Counted from the first letter of the stretch, positions 42,757-53,413 are shown. The stretch is 64,000 nt of DNA from Candidatus Enterococcus stercoripullorum (GCA_019120335.1 DWVH01000046.1:1-64000), one strand, 5' to 3'. Notes: a model not told the origin generated them from the letters alone. A program made the numbers and translations.

Positions 42757-44859
42757 CTATTCCTCGGTTCTTAATCCCGTACTTAGGATGGCAAATGGAT
42801 ATACAGCCTTTGCACCTGCCTTTAATAACATCGCAGCAATTACTGTGAATGACCATCCTGAATTAATAATATCATCTGTTAACAAAATTGTCTTATTAAA
42901 AATACTTTCATGATGAATCTTTATAGTTTCCTCAATATTTCTTTGTTGATGAATGCTATTATTTATACTCTTTTGTTCCTTGCCGATTGCTGTCTTTTCT
43001 ACTGCATCAATATAAGGAATATTTAGGTTAAATGCTAATTCTTTTGAAAATTCCCGAACGAAATCAGGATAACGTTTACTTGGAACACCAACAATCGCAT
43101 CAATATTTACTTGTTCTTCTCGCAATTCTTTTCTTAAAAATCGAGTTAGCCAATCAATTAATTGTGGTGTTAATTTTCCAGTACGGTATTTACAGTATTG
43201 TAATGTACTTCCTACTCCGGAGTGATACTCATTACATAATACCCAACCCTTTTTAGCTTGTAGCTCAGTAGAAATAGTGCTACCATCCCCCCATTTGGTG
43301 CGAGGAGTAATTCGTGCCTTAGAAATACTTAAATGTCTTTCTGCATCTTTTAGATATTGCTCACCTGTATAATCAAATAAAAGATGATGTTGACAGTTTT
43401 CGCAATGTCCACATGAATTCACGCCATCTGGTGCATCTAAACAATTTGCAATAAACTGCATATAGCAAGATTTTAGCGATAGGAATTCTTTCAATTCATT
43501 AATTTCGCCGTGACGAATTCTAAATAATTTTAATTGACGTTCTTGTTCTGACTCAATATCAAATAATTTATTAATGTTGGCATGATAAACCCATTTTCCC
43601 TCAGGTCTCTCCTTAAAAATATAATCATGAACAAGTAGATACTTCGAAATTTCATTAAATTTAGAATCTCGTATATCTACTTTTTCCATAATTTCTTGTT
43701 TACTTTTTCCACCAGAAGTTAATAATTGAATCAATTCCTTAATTATTTCTGGCTTAACATGTGCTGATCGAATAAAACTAGTCAATATTTCTTCATCTTG
43801 TTCTCCGTGCATTAAAATGATATATGCATCTTGACCATCACGCCCCGCACGACCAATTTGTTGATAATATGCAATGATGTTTTTAGGTAATTGATAATGA
43901 ATGACATAGCGGATATCTGAAGCATCGTATCCCATTCCTAGCTTAATAGTACAAACTAATACTTTGATTTCACCAGCTTCAAACTTAGCGAAATTCTCTT
44001 CCACCTGTTCTTTATCTTCTTTACGTGCACTATAGTATGGAGCAGCTGAAATACCATAGTTTTGTAAAAATTGACTCACTCTAATACAATCATTAATCGT
44101 TAAACAATAGATTAATCCCTTTTTATTTTTCAATCTATCATCATGTAATAAACAATCTACTAGCCAAGCCAACTTTTCTTTATTAGACTGAGAGGGATTT
44201 ACTTGAATTTGAAGTTCTTTTCTCATTAAATCTCCTCTGGTAACAAATAAATCCTCACCCAATTGTGCACGTATATCCTCGATCACTCGATTATTTGCGG
44301 TGGCTGTCGTTCCTAAAATAGGTAATCCTTCTGGCAATACACTTATTAATTTCACAATACGTTGATAATCTGGACGGAAATCATGACCCCAATCAGATAT
44401 ACAATGTGCTTCATCTACCACTAAAGCAGCAATACTCACTTGGCTATGCATTAATTCATCGTTAAATCGTTCATTGCCTAAACGTTCTGGAGAAATAATT
44501 AATGCGTCCAATTCATTTAAACTTTGATAAACTTTATCTTCTTTCTCACCCTTTAAATCAGAATTAACAGTTGCGATATTTAAATTTAATTTTTCTGCAG
44601 CTTCAATTTGATTATTCATCAAAGCAAGTAACGGAGAAATAATCAAAGTTAAACCTTTATTTTCTTGTCGTAAAATTTTACATGCAATAAAGTAAACAAT
44701 AGACTTTCCCCATCCAGTCTTTTGAACAACCAAACTTCTTCTACCTTGAACAGTATTCACAATAGCATCTAACTGTCCTGGCCTAAATTTGGCGTCTTCT
44801 CCATAAAACTCTTTTAAAATATCATTTGCCTGTTTCCTGATACTTGCTACACTCGCCAT
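42757..44859 (-). CDS. RecQ-like helicase fused to a phosphoribosyltransferase domain
   Basis: About 700 residues from ATG 44859 behind GAGGTG. The SF2 core has a variant Walker A VVQKTGWGKSIVYFI, DEAH box LVVDEAHCISDWGHDFRPDY, 'LGTTATANNRV' and motif VI YYQQIGRAGRDGQDA. A RecQ zinc site follows (CYMQFIANC then SCGHCENC). The C-terminal ~180 residues are a type I PRTase domain: 'VNIDAIVGVPSKRYPDFV' and the PRPP loop ILLTDDIINSGWSFTVIAAM. Fusion of RecQ with a ComF-like PRTase occurs in mobile and defence contexts. It is between the SF1 helicase and the SLOG gene, spacings 14-23 and 6 bases. Confidence 0.85.
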   Translation of the reverse strand: MASVASIRKQANDILKEFYGEDAKFRPGQLDAIVNTVQGRRSLVVQKTGWGKSIVYFIACKILRQENKGLTLIISPLLALMNNQIEAAEKLNLNIATVNSDLKGEKEDKVYQSLNELDALIISPERLGNERFNDELMHSQVSIAALVVDEAHCISDWGHDFRPDYQRIVKLISVLPEGLPILGTTATANNRVIEDIRAQLGEDLFVTRGDLMRKELQIQVNPSQSNKEKLAWLVDCLLHDDRLKNKKGLIYCLTINDCIRVSQFLQNYGISAAPYYSARKEDKEQVEENFAKFEAGEIKVLVCTIKLGMGYDASDIRYVIHYQLPKNIIAYYQQIGRAGRDGQDAYIILMHGEQDEEILTSFIRSAHVKPEIIKELIQLLTSGGKSKQEIMEKVDIRDSKFNEISKYLLVHDYIFKERPEGKWVYHANINKLFDIESEQERQLKLFRIRHGEINELKEFLSLKSCYMQFIANCLDAPDGVNSCGHCENCQHHLLFDYTGEQYLKDAERHLSISKARITPRTKWGDGSTISTELQAKKGWVLCNEYHSGVGSTLQYCKYRTGKLTPQLIDWLTRFLRKELREEQVNIDAIVGVPSKRYPDFVREFSKELAFNLNIPYIDAVEKTAIGKEQKSINNSIHQQRNIEETIKIHHESIFNKTILLTDDIINSGWSFTVIAAMLLKAGAKAVYPFAILSTGLRTEE

Positions 44860-44882
44860 TTTCAACACCTCTATTTACATTT

Positions 44883-47800
44883 TTATTTTTCATTTACAAT
44901 TTCAACATCTTCTGCAGGAATATTCTTATATTCTCCCTTTTCGCCAGGTGTAAAACGTATTGTAACTCCTTTCTTTATCTTATCAATTAATTTTGGATGT
45001 TCATTGAAATACTTAGACGTGATTGCATATTCTACACCATCTTCATCTATTATATAGGCATAGGAACTACCATATTTTTTACCTTTATAACTAACTACTC
45101 CAACCTTTTTATCCTCAATTTCAGCATCGCCTTCATGATTATACTCTTTAATAATCTTCAAGGTATCTGTCGCAACCAGACATTTCAAACTAAGATATAA
45201 TTTTTGATCACCGATAACATAGAATTCTTCTGTAGCACGTGTTGCGGCAACATTCATCATGTTGGCTTCATCTACCGCCCAACGAGCAGCTCCAGTACTT
45301 TCTCCATCTGCACCTAATACCAGAAATACAATTTTAGCCTCTTTCCCTTGGAATGTATGAACCGTTCCGATATTTGTTGCTTTATTATTTTGTTTTTTCG
45401 TAAATCCAATCTTATTTAACCTAGTAGTAAGTTTTTCTGCTACATTTCTAAATGGTGTAATAACATAAATTTCATCAGCCAATGTAGGATCTTTCTCGAT
45501 TAATTCTTCAATCTTTTTACTGAGATACTTTGCTTGCTCTTCAACGAATTTTTCTGTGGCTTTTCCTGCTACATTGTACCATGCAGCCTTACCATCCTTC
45601 TTATTTGCTTGAACCATCATATTGTTATATGAAATATGATTTGAAATAGTGAACATAGGATAGCGGCATCTTCTGTGTACCCATAATGGAATACCTATCC
45701 AAGAATCCGCTTTGTTAGATCCTTGCTTATAAAATCCATATTGACTCGTAGCATCTACCAAAGTCTGTGTTGAAGCTACGTCTGATAGTAAATGAAGCGG
45801 GACATTATTTTTTTCTGAAACTAATCTTAAGACTGCGTTTGGCAAGGTAACTACAGGTTTGATTTGTGACGGATCACCCACAGCCATCACGTGCTTACTT
45901 CGATAAATAGCACCCACACTTGCTTGAGGAGTTGCCTGTCCTGCTTCATCAATAAATAAATGCCCTAAACTATTTTCAGGTAAATTTCGAAACATTCTTC
46001 CAAAGCTAGCAAAAGTCGAACTGATAATTGGAATCGCAAAATTAATCCACTGCCACGCTGCAATGAGTGCCTCTTTTTTATCTTTATATTCATCTTGCTG
46101 ATTCCAAATTTCAATCGCTGTTCTAAGATGTTCCAAATTATCGCATAAGAATTGTTTTCTTACTTCTAGAGAATAGATAAATAGCTTGGACTGCATAATG
46201 CGGTATTCTCTTTCGAACCACGGATTTGACAATTGCAATGCTTCATAGTCAATATTCATGTCTAATCGATTTTTCTTAATGCTATCTGCCATATTTAAAA
46301 TAGTTTCTTCTAATGCTTTGATTTTTTCTTGTTTCTCATTTTCAATTTTGTTGATTGAATCTAACATTGACTTATAGTTTGAGTTATCGTAGGAGTACTG
46401 AAAAGATAATTGATTTTCTATTGACTGAAGCTCCTTTAGTTCTGCTTTTTTAGTATTTAATACTTTTTGAGCCTCTATTAATTTTTGTTTACGATTTCCT
46501 CCAAACATACTAAATAATTTTGATTTGAATTGAACATCTTCTAATTGCTTAACATTAATCTCCAATTGTTTAATTTGACTACTCACATTAGCAATTTTAT
46601 TTAATATTTGTGAATGGTCATTTTTTTCTTCGTCTATTATTTTTCTATACTTTTGGGCATTTTCTAATTTGGTGTCTCGTAGATTTTGATAAACCTTTAA
46701 TTCATCGTTTATTACGTCCACAAAAATTGTTCCATTAATCCTTTTTCCTTCAGCAACGTTTTGAACAAAATTTTTATATCTTTCTACTTTTCTGTAATAA
46801 TCTTCAAAAAATAGGTCAGCAGTTGGGGCATAAGAAAAGTCATCTTTTTCTAAAAAATCAATCATTTTTCCAAGTGCTTCAAGTAGTGTCGAAATATTAT
46901 CGCTTTTCCCACCTTGAATAGATACAAGCCCCCAAAATCGATCTTTTTCGTTTTCATCCTCACTCTGTAAAAGCTCATTGCAAACTTCTGTAAAATAATC
47001 CGCATTCAACAAATCATCTAGTAAATCACTATCTACTTTACTGCTCAAAGGAAGTTCATTGACAATATTTTGAACAGCACCATTATTGGAACTAGCTACT
47101 ACAATTCCACCATCGGCAATTGAAGGAGGTAGCTTAGCAATTTTCAAATCTCCTACTTTTATGGTTTTAAAATCTTTTTCCTTGCAATCAACAACTGCCT
47201 TCATTTGTTTAACCATAATATCAGCAAATACATCTTTTAATAATGTTGTCTTTCCAGTTCCAGGAGGCCCATTCACACTTCTTATATCCTGACTATCTAC
47301 ACCACAAGATAAATTCACCGCCACTTGTTGCATAAATGAAAGTGCATATTCAGTATTCGATGGAAAACGTCCCAATGGATAATTCTTTGGTTTCAAAATA
47401 TCTATAAAAGCTTGTGGATTAAATACAGATGATTCCCGTTTACTATCTAAATTAACACGATTAGGTTTCTCAAGTTGTAAATACGCAGTTAAATTTTTGG
47501 TTTGAATTGTTTTAGCTGATTCTAAATCGCTCACAAAAAATGAATGCATATTTAAATCATCACTTTCACTATTTTTGCTGAGCTTATATTTTGAATTCTT
47601 AAATGATACATCATATTTTTTAATCAATTTATCAAAAGCTCTATTAAAGGATGATTCTGTGAGTTCTTCCATTTCAAAAATCTGAGCTATATCTTTTTTA
47701 AAATTTCGCTCAAACTCTTTAAATTCTGGTTCTGAAATAATCTCCCTATTCTGATGCAGATAATATGAAAAAGTATAAAAAGTCTTATTTTCATTCAGTT

Positions 47801-48113
47801 GTAATCCTTTATCAAAATATAAGGCAAAACCAAATTTCTCACCAATTTTCACATCTTCATATTCCATCTCGATATGAAATCTTTTTCTTAACTCTTCCAC
47901 AACATCACTGAAAGGAAAAATATTAAAATAGATAACCAAGCCTCTGTTACTATATTTTTTATTCTCTTTTAACTGAAGAAATTTGTCTAAATTCTGATAG
48001 TAGTTTTCCTTGATATCTATTAAGGGTTTGAATTCTTTTGATGACTTGAATTCTCCCTCAGAAAACTGCTCTACCATAATCCATGAATCTAATAATCGAG
48101 TTTTATCTATCAT
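44883..48113 (-). CDS. Large SF1 (UPF1/DNA2-like) helicase
   Basis: A protein of about 1076 residues from ATG 48113, behind GAGG. The N-terminal ~260 residues are non-conserved. Walker A is VNGPPGTGKTTLLKDVFADI, then a long coiled-coil insertion (about residues 480-640), then 'HLFIDEAGQATPQASVGAIY' (motif II DEAG), 'VMAVGDPSQIKPVV' and the late motifs 'NIGTVHTFQGKEAKIVFLVL' and 'MNVAATRATEEFYVIGD'. The last ~75 residues form a small barrel-like domain. First gene of the three-gene operon. Such helicases act on RNA or DNA; no nuclease domain is evident in the protein. Confidence 0.85.
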   Translation of the reverse strand: MIDKTRLLDSWIMVEQFSEGEFKSSKEFKPLIDIKENYYQNLDKFLQLKENKKYSNRGLVIYFNIFPFSDVVEELRKRFHIEMEYEDVKIGEKFGFALYFDKGLQLNENKTFYTFSYYLHQNREIISEPEFKEFERNFKKDIAQIFEMEELTESSFNRAFDKLIKKYDVSFKNSKYKLSKNSESDDLNMHSFFVSDLESAKTIQTKNLTAYLQLEKPNRVNLDSKRESSVFNPQAFIDILKPKNYPLGRFPSNTEYALSFMQQVAVNLSCGVDSQDIRSVNGPPGTGKTTLLKDVFADIMVKQMKAVVDCKEKDFKTIKVGDLKIAKLPPSIADGGIVVASSNNGAVQNIVNELPLSSKVDSDLLDDLLNADYFTEVCNELLQSEDENEKDRFWGLVSIQGGKSDNISTLLEALGKMIDFLEKDDFSYAPTADLFFEDYYRKVERYKNFVQNVAEGKRINGTIFVDVINDELKVYQNLRDTKLENAQKYRKIIDEEKNDHSQILNKIANVSSQIKQLEINVKQLEDVQFKSKLFSMFGGNRKQKLIEAQKVLNTKKAELKELQSIENQLSFQYSYDNSNYKSMLDSINKIENEKQEKIKALEETILNMADSIKKNRLDMNIDYEALQLSNPWFEREYRIMQSKLFIYSLEVRKQFLCDNLEHLRTAIEIWNQQDEYKDKKEALIAAWQWINFAIPIISSTFASFGRMFRNLPENSLGHLFIDEAGQATPQASVGAIYRSKHVMAVGDPSQIKPVVTLPNAVLRLVSEKNNVPLHLLSDVASTQTLVDATSQYGFYKQGSNKADSWIGIPLWVHRRCRYPMFTISNHISYNNMMVQANKKDGKAAWYNVAGKATEKFVEEQAKYLSKKIEELIEKDPTLADEIYVITPFRNVAEKLTTRLNKIGFTKKQNNKATNIGTVHTFQGKEAKIVFLVLGADGESTGAARWAVDEANMMNVAATRATEEFYVIGDQKLYLSLKCLVATDTLKIIKEYNHEGDAEIEDKKVGVVSYKGKKYGSSYAYIIDEDGVEYAITSKYFNEHPKLIDKIKKGVTIRFTPGEKGEYKNIPAEDVEIVNEK

Positions 48114-48318
48114 CACAATCACCTCAATTTAATAATCGTTGCAATATTCGATTAGATACACATCATTCTTCAACTTATGATGAATGATGAGCTAGTTCTT
48201 AGATGACGTCTCCAACTTTCCTTTTTCATTTTAAACAACCCTCTTTATATTATTATTTGGATCAATTATACACTAAAATATCAAAAATTTATATATGTGA
48301 AAATATTGTTATAACGAG

Positions 48319-48353
48319 TTTGTAAACGTTTTTAACCAAAAAGTTTACAAACA
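48319..48353. promoter_or_regulatory. Inverted repeat, possible operator or IS end
   Basis: Perfect 10-base arms GTTTGTAAAC and GTTTACAAAC lie 15 bases apart. The site is between the helicase operon (starting at 48113, leftward) and the IS4-type transposase (48380, rightward). It could regulate the operon or belong to the insertion sequence. Confidence 0.5.
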
Positions 48354-48379
48354 AAAATACTCACTAAACCACTGGCGTT

Positions 48380-49478
48380 TTGGGAATACCTAAAGCCATT
48401 AAATTCTCTAATTATTCAGAATCTTCAAGAGAGTTAATATTTACATTCAATCAATTTAAAAAGAAATTCACTTTCGACAAAATCATTCAACTGTTTATTA
48501 ACAGTGTCGTACAAAATATTACAAGCATCCGAATGATTCACCGCAACTCATCATCAACTCCAGTTAAAGCAATATTAGGCAATACAGAAATAAGTGCTTC
48601 TCAGGTATCGAGATTACTACCATCTATACCAACAGATGTATTAGATGAAACCTTCGCAGCTCTTTTAAATCAAATAAAAATTGAAAAACAAGTGACTACT
48701 TCTAATGCTTTAAGACTTATTGATTCTACAACCATCTCGTTTAGCGCTAAGTCATATGAATGGGCGGAGTTCCGTAAAACGAAGCATGGCATCAAGCTTC
48801 ACTTGAACTATTGTTACACAGATAATGCCAGTATGCATCCAGAGTCCTTTACGATTACAAATGCAAAAGAGCATGATGTGAATCAATTAGAAAACACAAG
48901 GGGCCACCTACGTGTTTGATAAAGCTTATATCAAATACGATTTGATGGATTACTTTACTGAGAATCAATACTATTTCATCTCTAGGTTGAAAGACAATGC
49001 CCTAGTGACTATCTTAAGAGAGGATATCACACCACCAGCAGATCAACCTTTTGTCTCTCAGGTAATCGCTGATCAAAGAGTGCAGCTAGGGAAACCAAAA
49101 ACCTATCAAACCAAAGAATATCGCTTGGTAACTTATCTAGATGACAAAGGAAACATCTATAAATTTATTACCGATAGATTCGATTTACCTCCTGAGAAAA
49201 TCGCGGAAATCTACAAGAATTGCTGGCAAATCGAATTATTCTTCCGGTATATTAAGCATCAATTTAAGATTACCAAGATGTATTCCACCAATGAACAGGG
49301 TGTAAAGAATCAAGTGTATCTCACCCTAATTGCGATATTATTGTTGGAACTTGTCAGAATTAGAACAAAATCGCCTAATACAATAACAATCATAAAAAGT
49401 TATTTTGATATACTGAAATTTGAGTCATCAGAAAAATTTTATCAAAAAATAAAAGCTATTCACTATTCACCCACATGA
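48380..49478 (+). pseudogene. IS4-family transposase, frameshifted
   Basis: Two consecutive frames together make a DDE transposase of about 365 residues. The first (to 48919) has LRLIDSTTISFSAKSYEWAE with the first Asp; the second (from about 48900) has ATYVFDKAYIKYDLMDYF with the second Asp, 'FITDRFDLPPEKIAEIYKNC' and WQIELFFRYIKHQFKI with the Glu of the YREK-type signature. The change of frame is at 48896-48905, in AAGGGGCC. No programmed-shift signal is evident, so a single-base indel is likelier. It separates the helicase operon from the gene at 49497-50156. Confidence 0.85.
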
Positions 49479-49496
49479 AGATAACATTTAACTGGA

Positions 49497-50156
49497 TTAT
49501 TGATTAGCATTTCTAAAATCATTTAAATTGTATATACAACCCCGAAAATTCTGGATAAGGAGCTTCTCCTGCGTGAGCCCTTTTTTAAATTCCAAGTAAA
49601 AATTAAACAACTTACGTAATTCTAAAATAGTTAAATAATGCAACACCAGTGAAAAAGCATCATATCCTTCAGGAGCAGACATTGGTACTTTACTTTTCAT
49701 TGCTTAAAATTCAGGAAATGTCAGCTCTAATTGAACCACTTTTTCATTTTTTAATTTAGTAAGATTTTCTGACTGAAAGAATCGATTGTTTATTCCAGCA
49801 TATTCATATAGATAGTTATTCTTTTTTCGTTGAGCGATCTTTGCATTAAAAGTTTGATGCATCATAATACTATTTTTAATAAATAAAAGATACTTTTTAT
49901 CGGACTCCTCTAAAGTAAATTGAAGATATTCCCAAGTATATCCGGCCATATCAATCTTATAGTCAAGTATACCAGATTTACAACACATACCATAAACACT
50001 ATTATCTATATGGTTACCCTTAACCCAAGCATAAGCAGTACTAACCATTAATTCTTCCTTTGCTCGCTTTCTTACATCCAAATAATCCTTATATCCTTTT
50101 ATAATCCCATCAAATATCAACTGTCATAACTTTTCAGAAAATACTTCATTTATCAT
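49497..50156 (-). pseudogene. Hypothetical protein gene with two in-frame stops
   Basis: One frame runs from ATG 50156 to TAA at 49497 (about 219 codons) with stops at 50126-50124 (TGA, after MINEVFSEKL) and 49706-49704 (TAA, after LELTFPEF). The frame is otherwise continuous: QLIFDGIIKGYKDYLDVRKR, 'DMAGYTWEYLQFTLEESDKK' and, after the second stop, SAPEGYDAFSLVLHYLTILE. The second part could start at its own ATG (49700), but that has no ribosome binding site. The family is not recognised. It lies between the IS4 remnant and the TOTE gene and was probably one protein of about 218 residues. Confidence 0.6.
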
Positions 50157-50513
50157 GATGTGCATCTCATCTATTTTTTGACATCTTAATTATATACTTT
50201 TTTTAAAGTAAATTTCTATATTTTTTTAAGTTAAGCAAACATATATAGACATACCCTTAAATCTTTAAACAATAGAATCCAATATTTTACAAAAATTTGA
50301 AATATGCATCTATTCATACCAAAGAAATTCATTTTAGGATTCATACTTATTAAACATTTCTGCCAATATATAATAAATTGACAGCGAATAGTAGATAAAT
50401 ACTTTGTAAACATCAATTATACTACCCTTTTTGTAAAATATTACGAGTTAGGAGTTTACGAATTATTGAATCATCCGTTATACTAAAAATATAACAAATT
50501 TCGAGGTAGCCAA
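50157..50513. other. AT-rich gap upstream of the TOTE gene
   Basis: About 350 bases with no supported gene. It must contain the promoter of the TOTE primase-helicase (a TATACT is present at about 50479-50484, 30 bases before the start) and that of the leftward pseudogene. A 61-codon minus-strand frame at 50231-50416 has no ribosome binding site and looks like chance. Confidence 0.4.
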
Positions 50514-53321
50514 ATGACAGAAAACAAAATAATCCATTTAAAAACTGGTGAAAATATTCAAATACTTGATGTTTATCCCGACTATTTAACCGACAAAAAA
50601 TATGTCGTATATCGCCATCAAAATCAGATTTATATTAGTGATTACGAACAATTAAATCTGCATATCCGACCTTTAGATTCAAAAAAAGAACACCGTACAA
50701 CTGCAGATAAAATCAAACTTTACCGTCAATATTTCCGAGGCGATGATAACAAAGTCGCATTGAGTTTTGAAAACAACGAAAAAAAGCGTGTCTACTATGT
50801 TTGGTGTAATCTTCGTAAAAAATACCCTTGTCCTAAAATCAAAAATCCAAGTTTTAAATGCTCTGAATGTAAATTTCAACAATTTCAACCATTAAATGAC
50901 CAAATCATCTTTGAACATTTGAAAGGGAAAAATCGATATGGGAAAGAAGCGTTCTATGGTATTTATCCGATTCGAGAAGATAATACCGTCTATTTCTTAA
51001 CTTTTGATTTTGATAAACACAATTGGCAAGAAATCGTCAAAGCATTAGTCAAGACTTGTCAAAAATTTAAACTGTCCCCACTTCTAGAACTTTCTCAGTC
51101 AGGAAATGGTTGCCATGTGTGGATTTTTTTCCAAGAGACTATTTCAGCTAAAAAAGCACGTCAATTGGGAGAGGCTTTACTAAAATACACGATGCAAAAT
51201 TATCCTCAATTAAGTTTTGATGCCTTTGATCGTCTATTTCCAAGCCAAGACGAACGCTCAATTGCTGGATTTGGCAACTTGATCGCATTACCATTACAAG
51301 GTGAAAAAGTCAGACACGGAAAAAGTCGCTTCATTGATAATCATTTTGAAATCATAGAAGATATATGGGGAACACTGGAGAACACACCTAAGATTAATGA
51401 AACTCAAGTAAATGAACTTATTCAAAATATTAAAACCACTCTCCCCATACAATTTTACAAAGAAGAAGCACAACACCAGGAAATGAATCTATTTCAAATT
51501 AACGAAGAATCTCACAGTTATAACAACAATATCGAAATAACTGCCAGCAACGAACTGATACTCGATATAAATGATTTGCCAAAGCCAGCCCTTGTTCAAT
51601 TAAAATATCTAGCTTCCTTTATAAATAAGAATTACTATATTAAACAAAGAAAACGATTATCTACGCATGATACACCAAGAATCATTAGCCTAGCAAAAGT
51701 TTCCTATCAGCAACTCAGATTACCAAGAGGATTATTATCGAATGTATGTCAATTACTACCAAATGCTGCGATAAAAGAAGACTACAATCAAGTAACACCT
51801 CTAAACGTTCAATTTTCTGGCACTCTATATCCAGAACAACAAATTGCATTCGAAAAACTCAAGGATACTCAATCAGGGATATTATGCGCCGGAACAGGAT
51901 TTGGAAAAACAGTGGTGGCGGCTAAACTGATTGCAACAAAACAAGCCCGTACCTTAGTGCTTGTAAATAACAAAAATCTTGCTAAACAATGGAAAAATGC
52001 CATCAAACAATTCTTAGTGATAAAAAATGCTGAACAAAAAGAAGTAAAAAATTTTGTAGGAGAACTCTATGGGGGCAAAGATAATTTAAAAGGAATGATT
52101 GATATTGCTCTATTTCAGTCTTTAAATAAACGAGAGGATTTACCAGACATGCTTCAAAATTATGAGATGGTCATTGTTGATGAAGCACACCATATCTCTG
52201 CTAAAACTTTTGAAGATGTTGTCAGCCAATCCAAATCGCGATACATTTACGGTTTGACAGCCACGCCACATCGAGAGGATCATTTGGAAAATATTCTTTT
52301 TATGCGTATTGGACCAATTATTCATACAGCTGAAAAAATCATTCCTAAACATATTTCACAGCAATTATATCTACGCTTTACATCATGTGGTGAACATCTC
52401 TCAACAATTGAACAGCAAAGTCTTCATCAAAATTATCAGATGATTTTAGAAAACGAGACACGTAATCAAATAATTATTCAAGATATAGTAGCGTGTATCA
52501 AACAAAATCGTCATCTGATTGTATTAAGTAGATACGTCAAACATATAAAACAACTAAACGAATTACTTTACAAAATCGAACCTACCATCCCAAGTTACAT
52601 GCTAAACGGCAGAATGAAGGCTAAGGATTTGCAATTAGCACTTGAAAAACTAAAACAAGAAGGTCGTCCCTTTGTACTCTTTACAACAGGAAGTTATGCT
52701 GGAGAAGGCTTTGACTTACCTGCTCTAGATACATTAATGCTTACAATGCCTATTTCCGGAAAAACAAGCTTACAACAATACCTAGGTCGATTATTACGGA
52801 ATTTAGATGAAAAAGAAAAGCTCTATGTTTTTGACTATGTCGATTACGCAATTCCTATGATGTATCGGATGTATCAAAAAAGACTTAGTTACTATCGTAA
52901 AGCAGGTTATTCAATTATGACTGATATTCATAGCAATCAATATAAAAGTGAGTTGATTACCCAAAATTATCAAGAAATATTTGAAAATGATACCCTAAAT
53001 TGTCATCAGGTCCATTTCATTTACTCCTATTTGAGTCAAACTGAAGCTACTTGGCTAGTGGAACTAAGTAAGAAACAGGAGATACAAATCGTCCTTTTAC
53101 TAGATAACAAGATTGCTAATCAACCTCATCTACAATCTTGTTTAGTAAATATAGAGACGAACGGTGGCCAATTCATCTATCTAGAGAAAATTAGACAAAG
53201 GATGGCGATTCTAGATAAAAAAATCACTTGGCTACTCCCAGATACCAACCAAGAAGAAATTGCTTTACGTTTAATATCACCAGAAATTGCGCAAAATTTT
53301 TTGAAGTATTTTTTACAATAA
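50514..53321 (+). CDS. TOTE-type primase fused to SF2 helicase
   Basis: A 935-residue protein behind GAGGTAG. Residues about 60-290 are an archaeo-eukaryotic primase domain of the TOTE conflict-system type: a zinc-like cluster (KYPCPKIKNPSFKCSECKFQ), 'VYFLTFDFDKHNWQEIVKAL' with the metal-binding D-x-D, 'LELSQSGNGCHVWIFFQE' and 'LFPSQDERSIAGFGNLIALP'. A DEAD-type SF2 helicase follows (ILCAGTGFGKTVVAAKLIAT; MVIVDEAHHISAKTFED; LQQYLGRLLRNLDEKEKLYV). The C-terminal 150 residues are uncharacterised. TOTE proteins occur in mobile elements and are thought to act in invader-host conflict. The gene stands alone. Confidence 0.85.
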   Translation: MTENKIIHLKTGENIQILDVYPDYLTDKKYVVYRHQNQIYISDYEQLNLHIRPLDSKKEHRTTADKIKLYRQYFRGDDNKVALSFENNEKKRVYYVWCNLRKKYPCPKIKNPSFKCSECKFQQFQPLNDQIIFEHLKGKNRYGKEAFYGIYPIREDNTVYFLTFDFDKHNWQEIVKALVKTCQKFKLSPLLELSQSGNGCHVWIFFQETISAKKARQLGEALLKYTMQNYPQLSFDAFDRLFPSQDERSIAGFGNLIALPLQGEKVRHGKSRFIDNHFEIIEDIWGTLENTPKINETQVNELIQNIKTTLPIQFYKEEAQHQEMNLFQINEESHSYNNNIEITASNELILDINDLPKPALVQLKYLASFINKNYYIKQRKRLSTHDTPRIISLAKVSYQQLRLPRGLLSNVCQLLPNAAIKEDYNQVTPLNVQFSGTLYPEQQIAFEKLKDTQSGILCAGTGFGKTVVAAKLIATKQARTLVLVNNKNLAKQWKNAIKQFLVIKNAEQKEVKNFVGELYGGKDNLKGMIDIALFQSLNKREDLPDMLQNYEMVIVDEAHHISAKTFEDVVSQSKSRYIYGLTATPHREDHLENILFMRIGPIIHTAEKIIPKHISQQLYLRFTSCGEHLSTIEQQSLHQNYQMILENETRNQIIIQDIVACIKQNRHLIVLSRYVKHIKQLNELLYKIEPTIPSYMLNGRMKAKDLQLALEKLKQEGRPFVLFTTGSYAGEGFDLPALDTLMLTMPISGKTSLQQYLGRLLRNLDEKEKLYVFDYVDYAIPMMYRMYQKRLSYYRKAGYSIMTDIHSNQYKSELITQNYQEIFENDTLNCHQVHFIYSYLSQTEATWLVELSKKQEIQIVLLLDNKIANQPHLQSCLVNIETNGGQFIYLEKIRQRMAILDKKITWLLPDTNQEEIALRLISPEIAQNFLKYFLQ

Positions 53322-53379
53322 AATAATGATATCAAATCTAACCCATAGATAAAGGCTAAAAAATTATTCGTATTTCATT

Positions 53380-53408
53380 TTGATTGTCCTATAAAAGAAT
53401 GCTATACT
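53380..53408 (+). promoter_or_regulatory. Promoter of the small RNA at 53414
   Basis: TTGATT (53380-53385), exactly 17 bases, TATACT (53403-53408). No coding frame with ribosome binding site follows before the terminator. Confidence 0.75.
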
Positions 53409-53413
53409 AATTT

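Noticed and set aside
48896..48912. Programmed frameshift in the IS4 transposase
   Set aside because: No slippery heptamer of the A-AAA-AAG kind and no downstream stem; a simple indel explains the break.
50231..50416. 61-codon minus-strand frame upstream of the TOTE gene
   Set aside because: No ribosome binding site, AT-rich chance composition, no neighbours in an operon.
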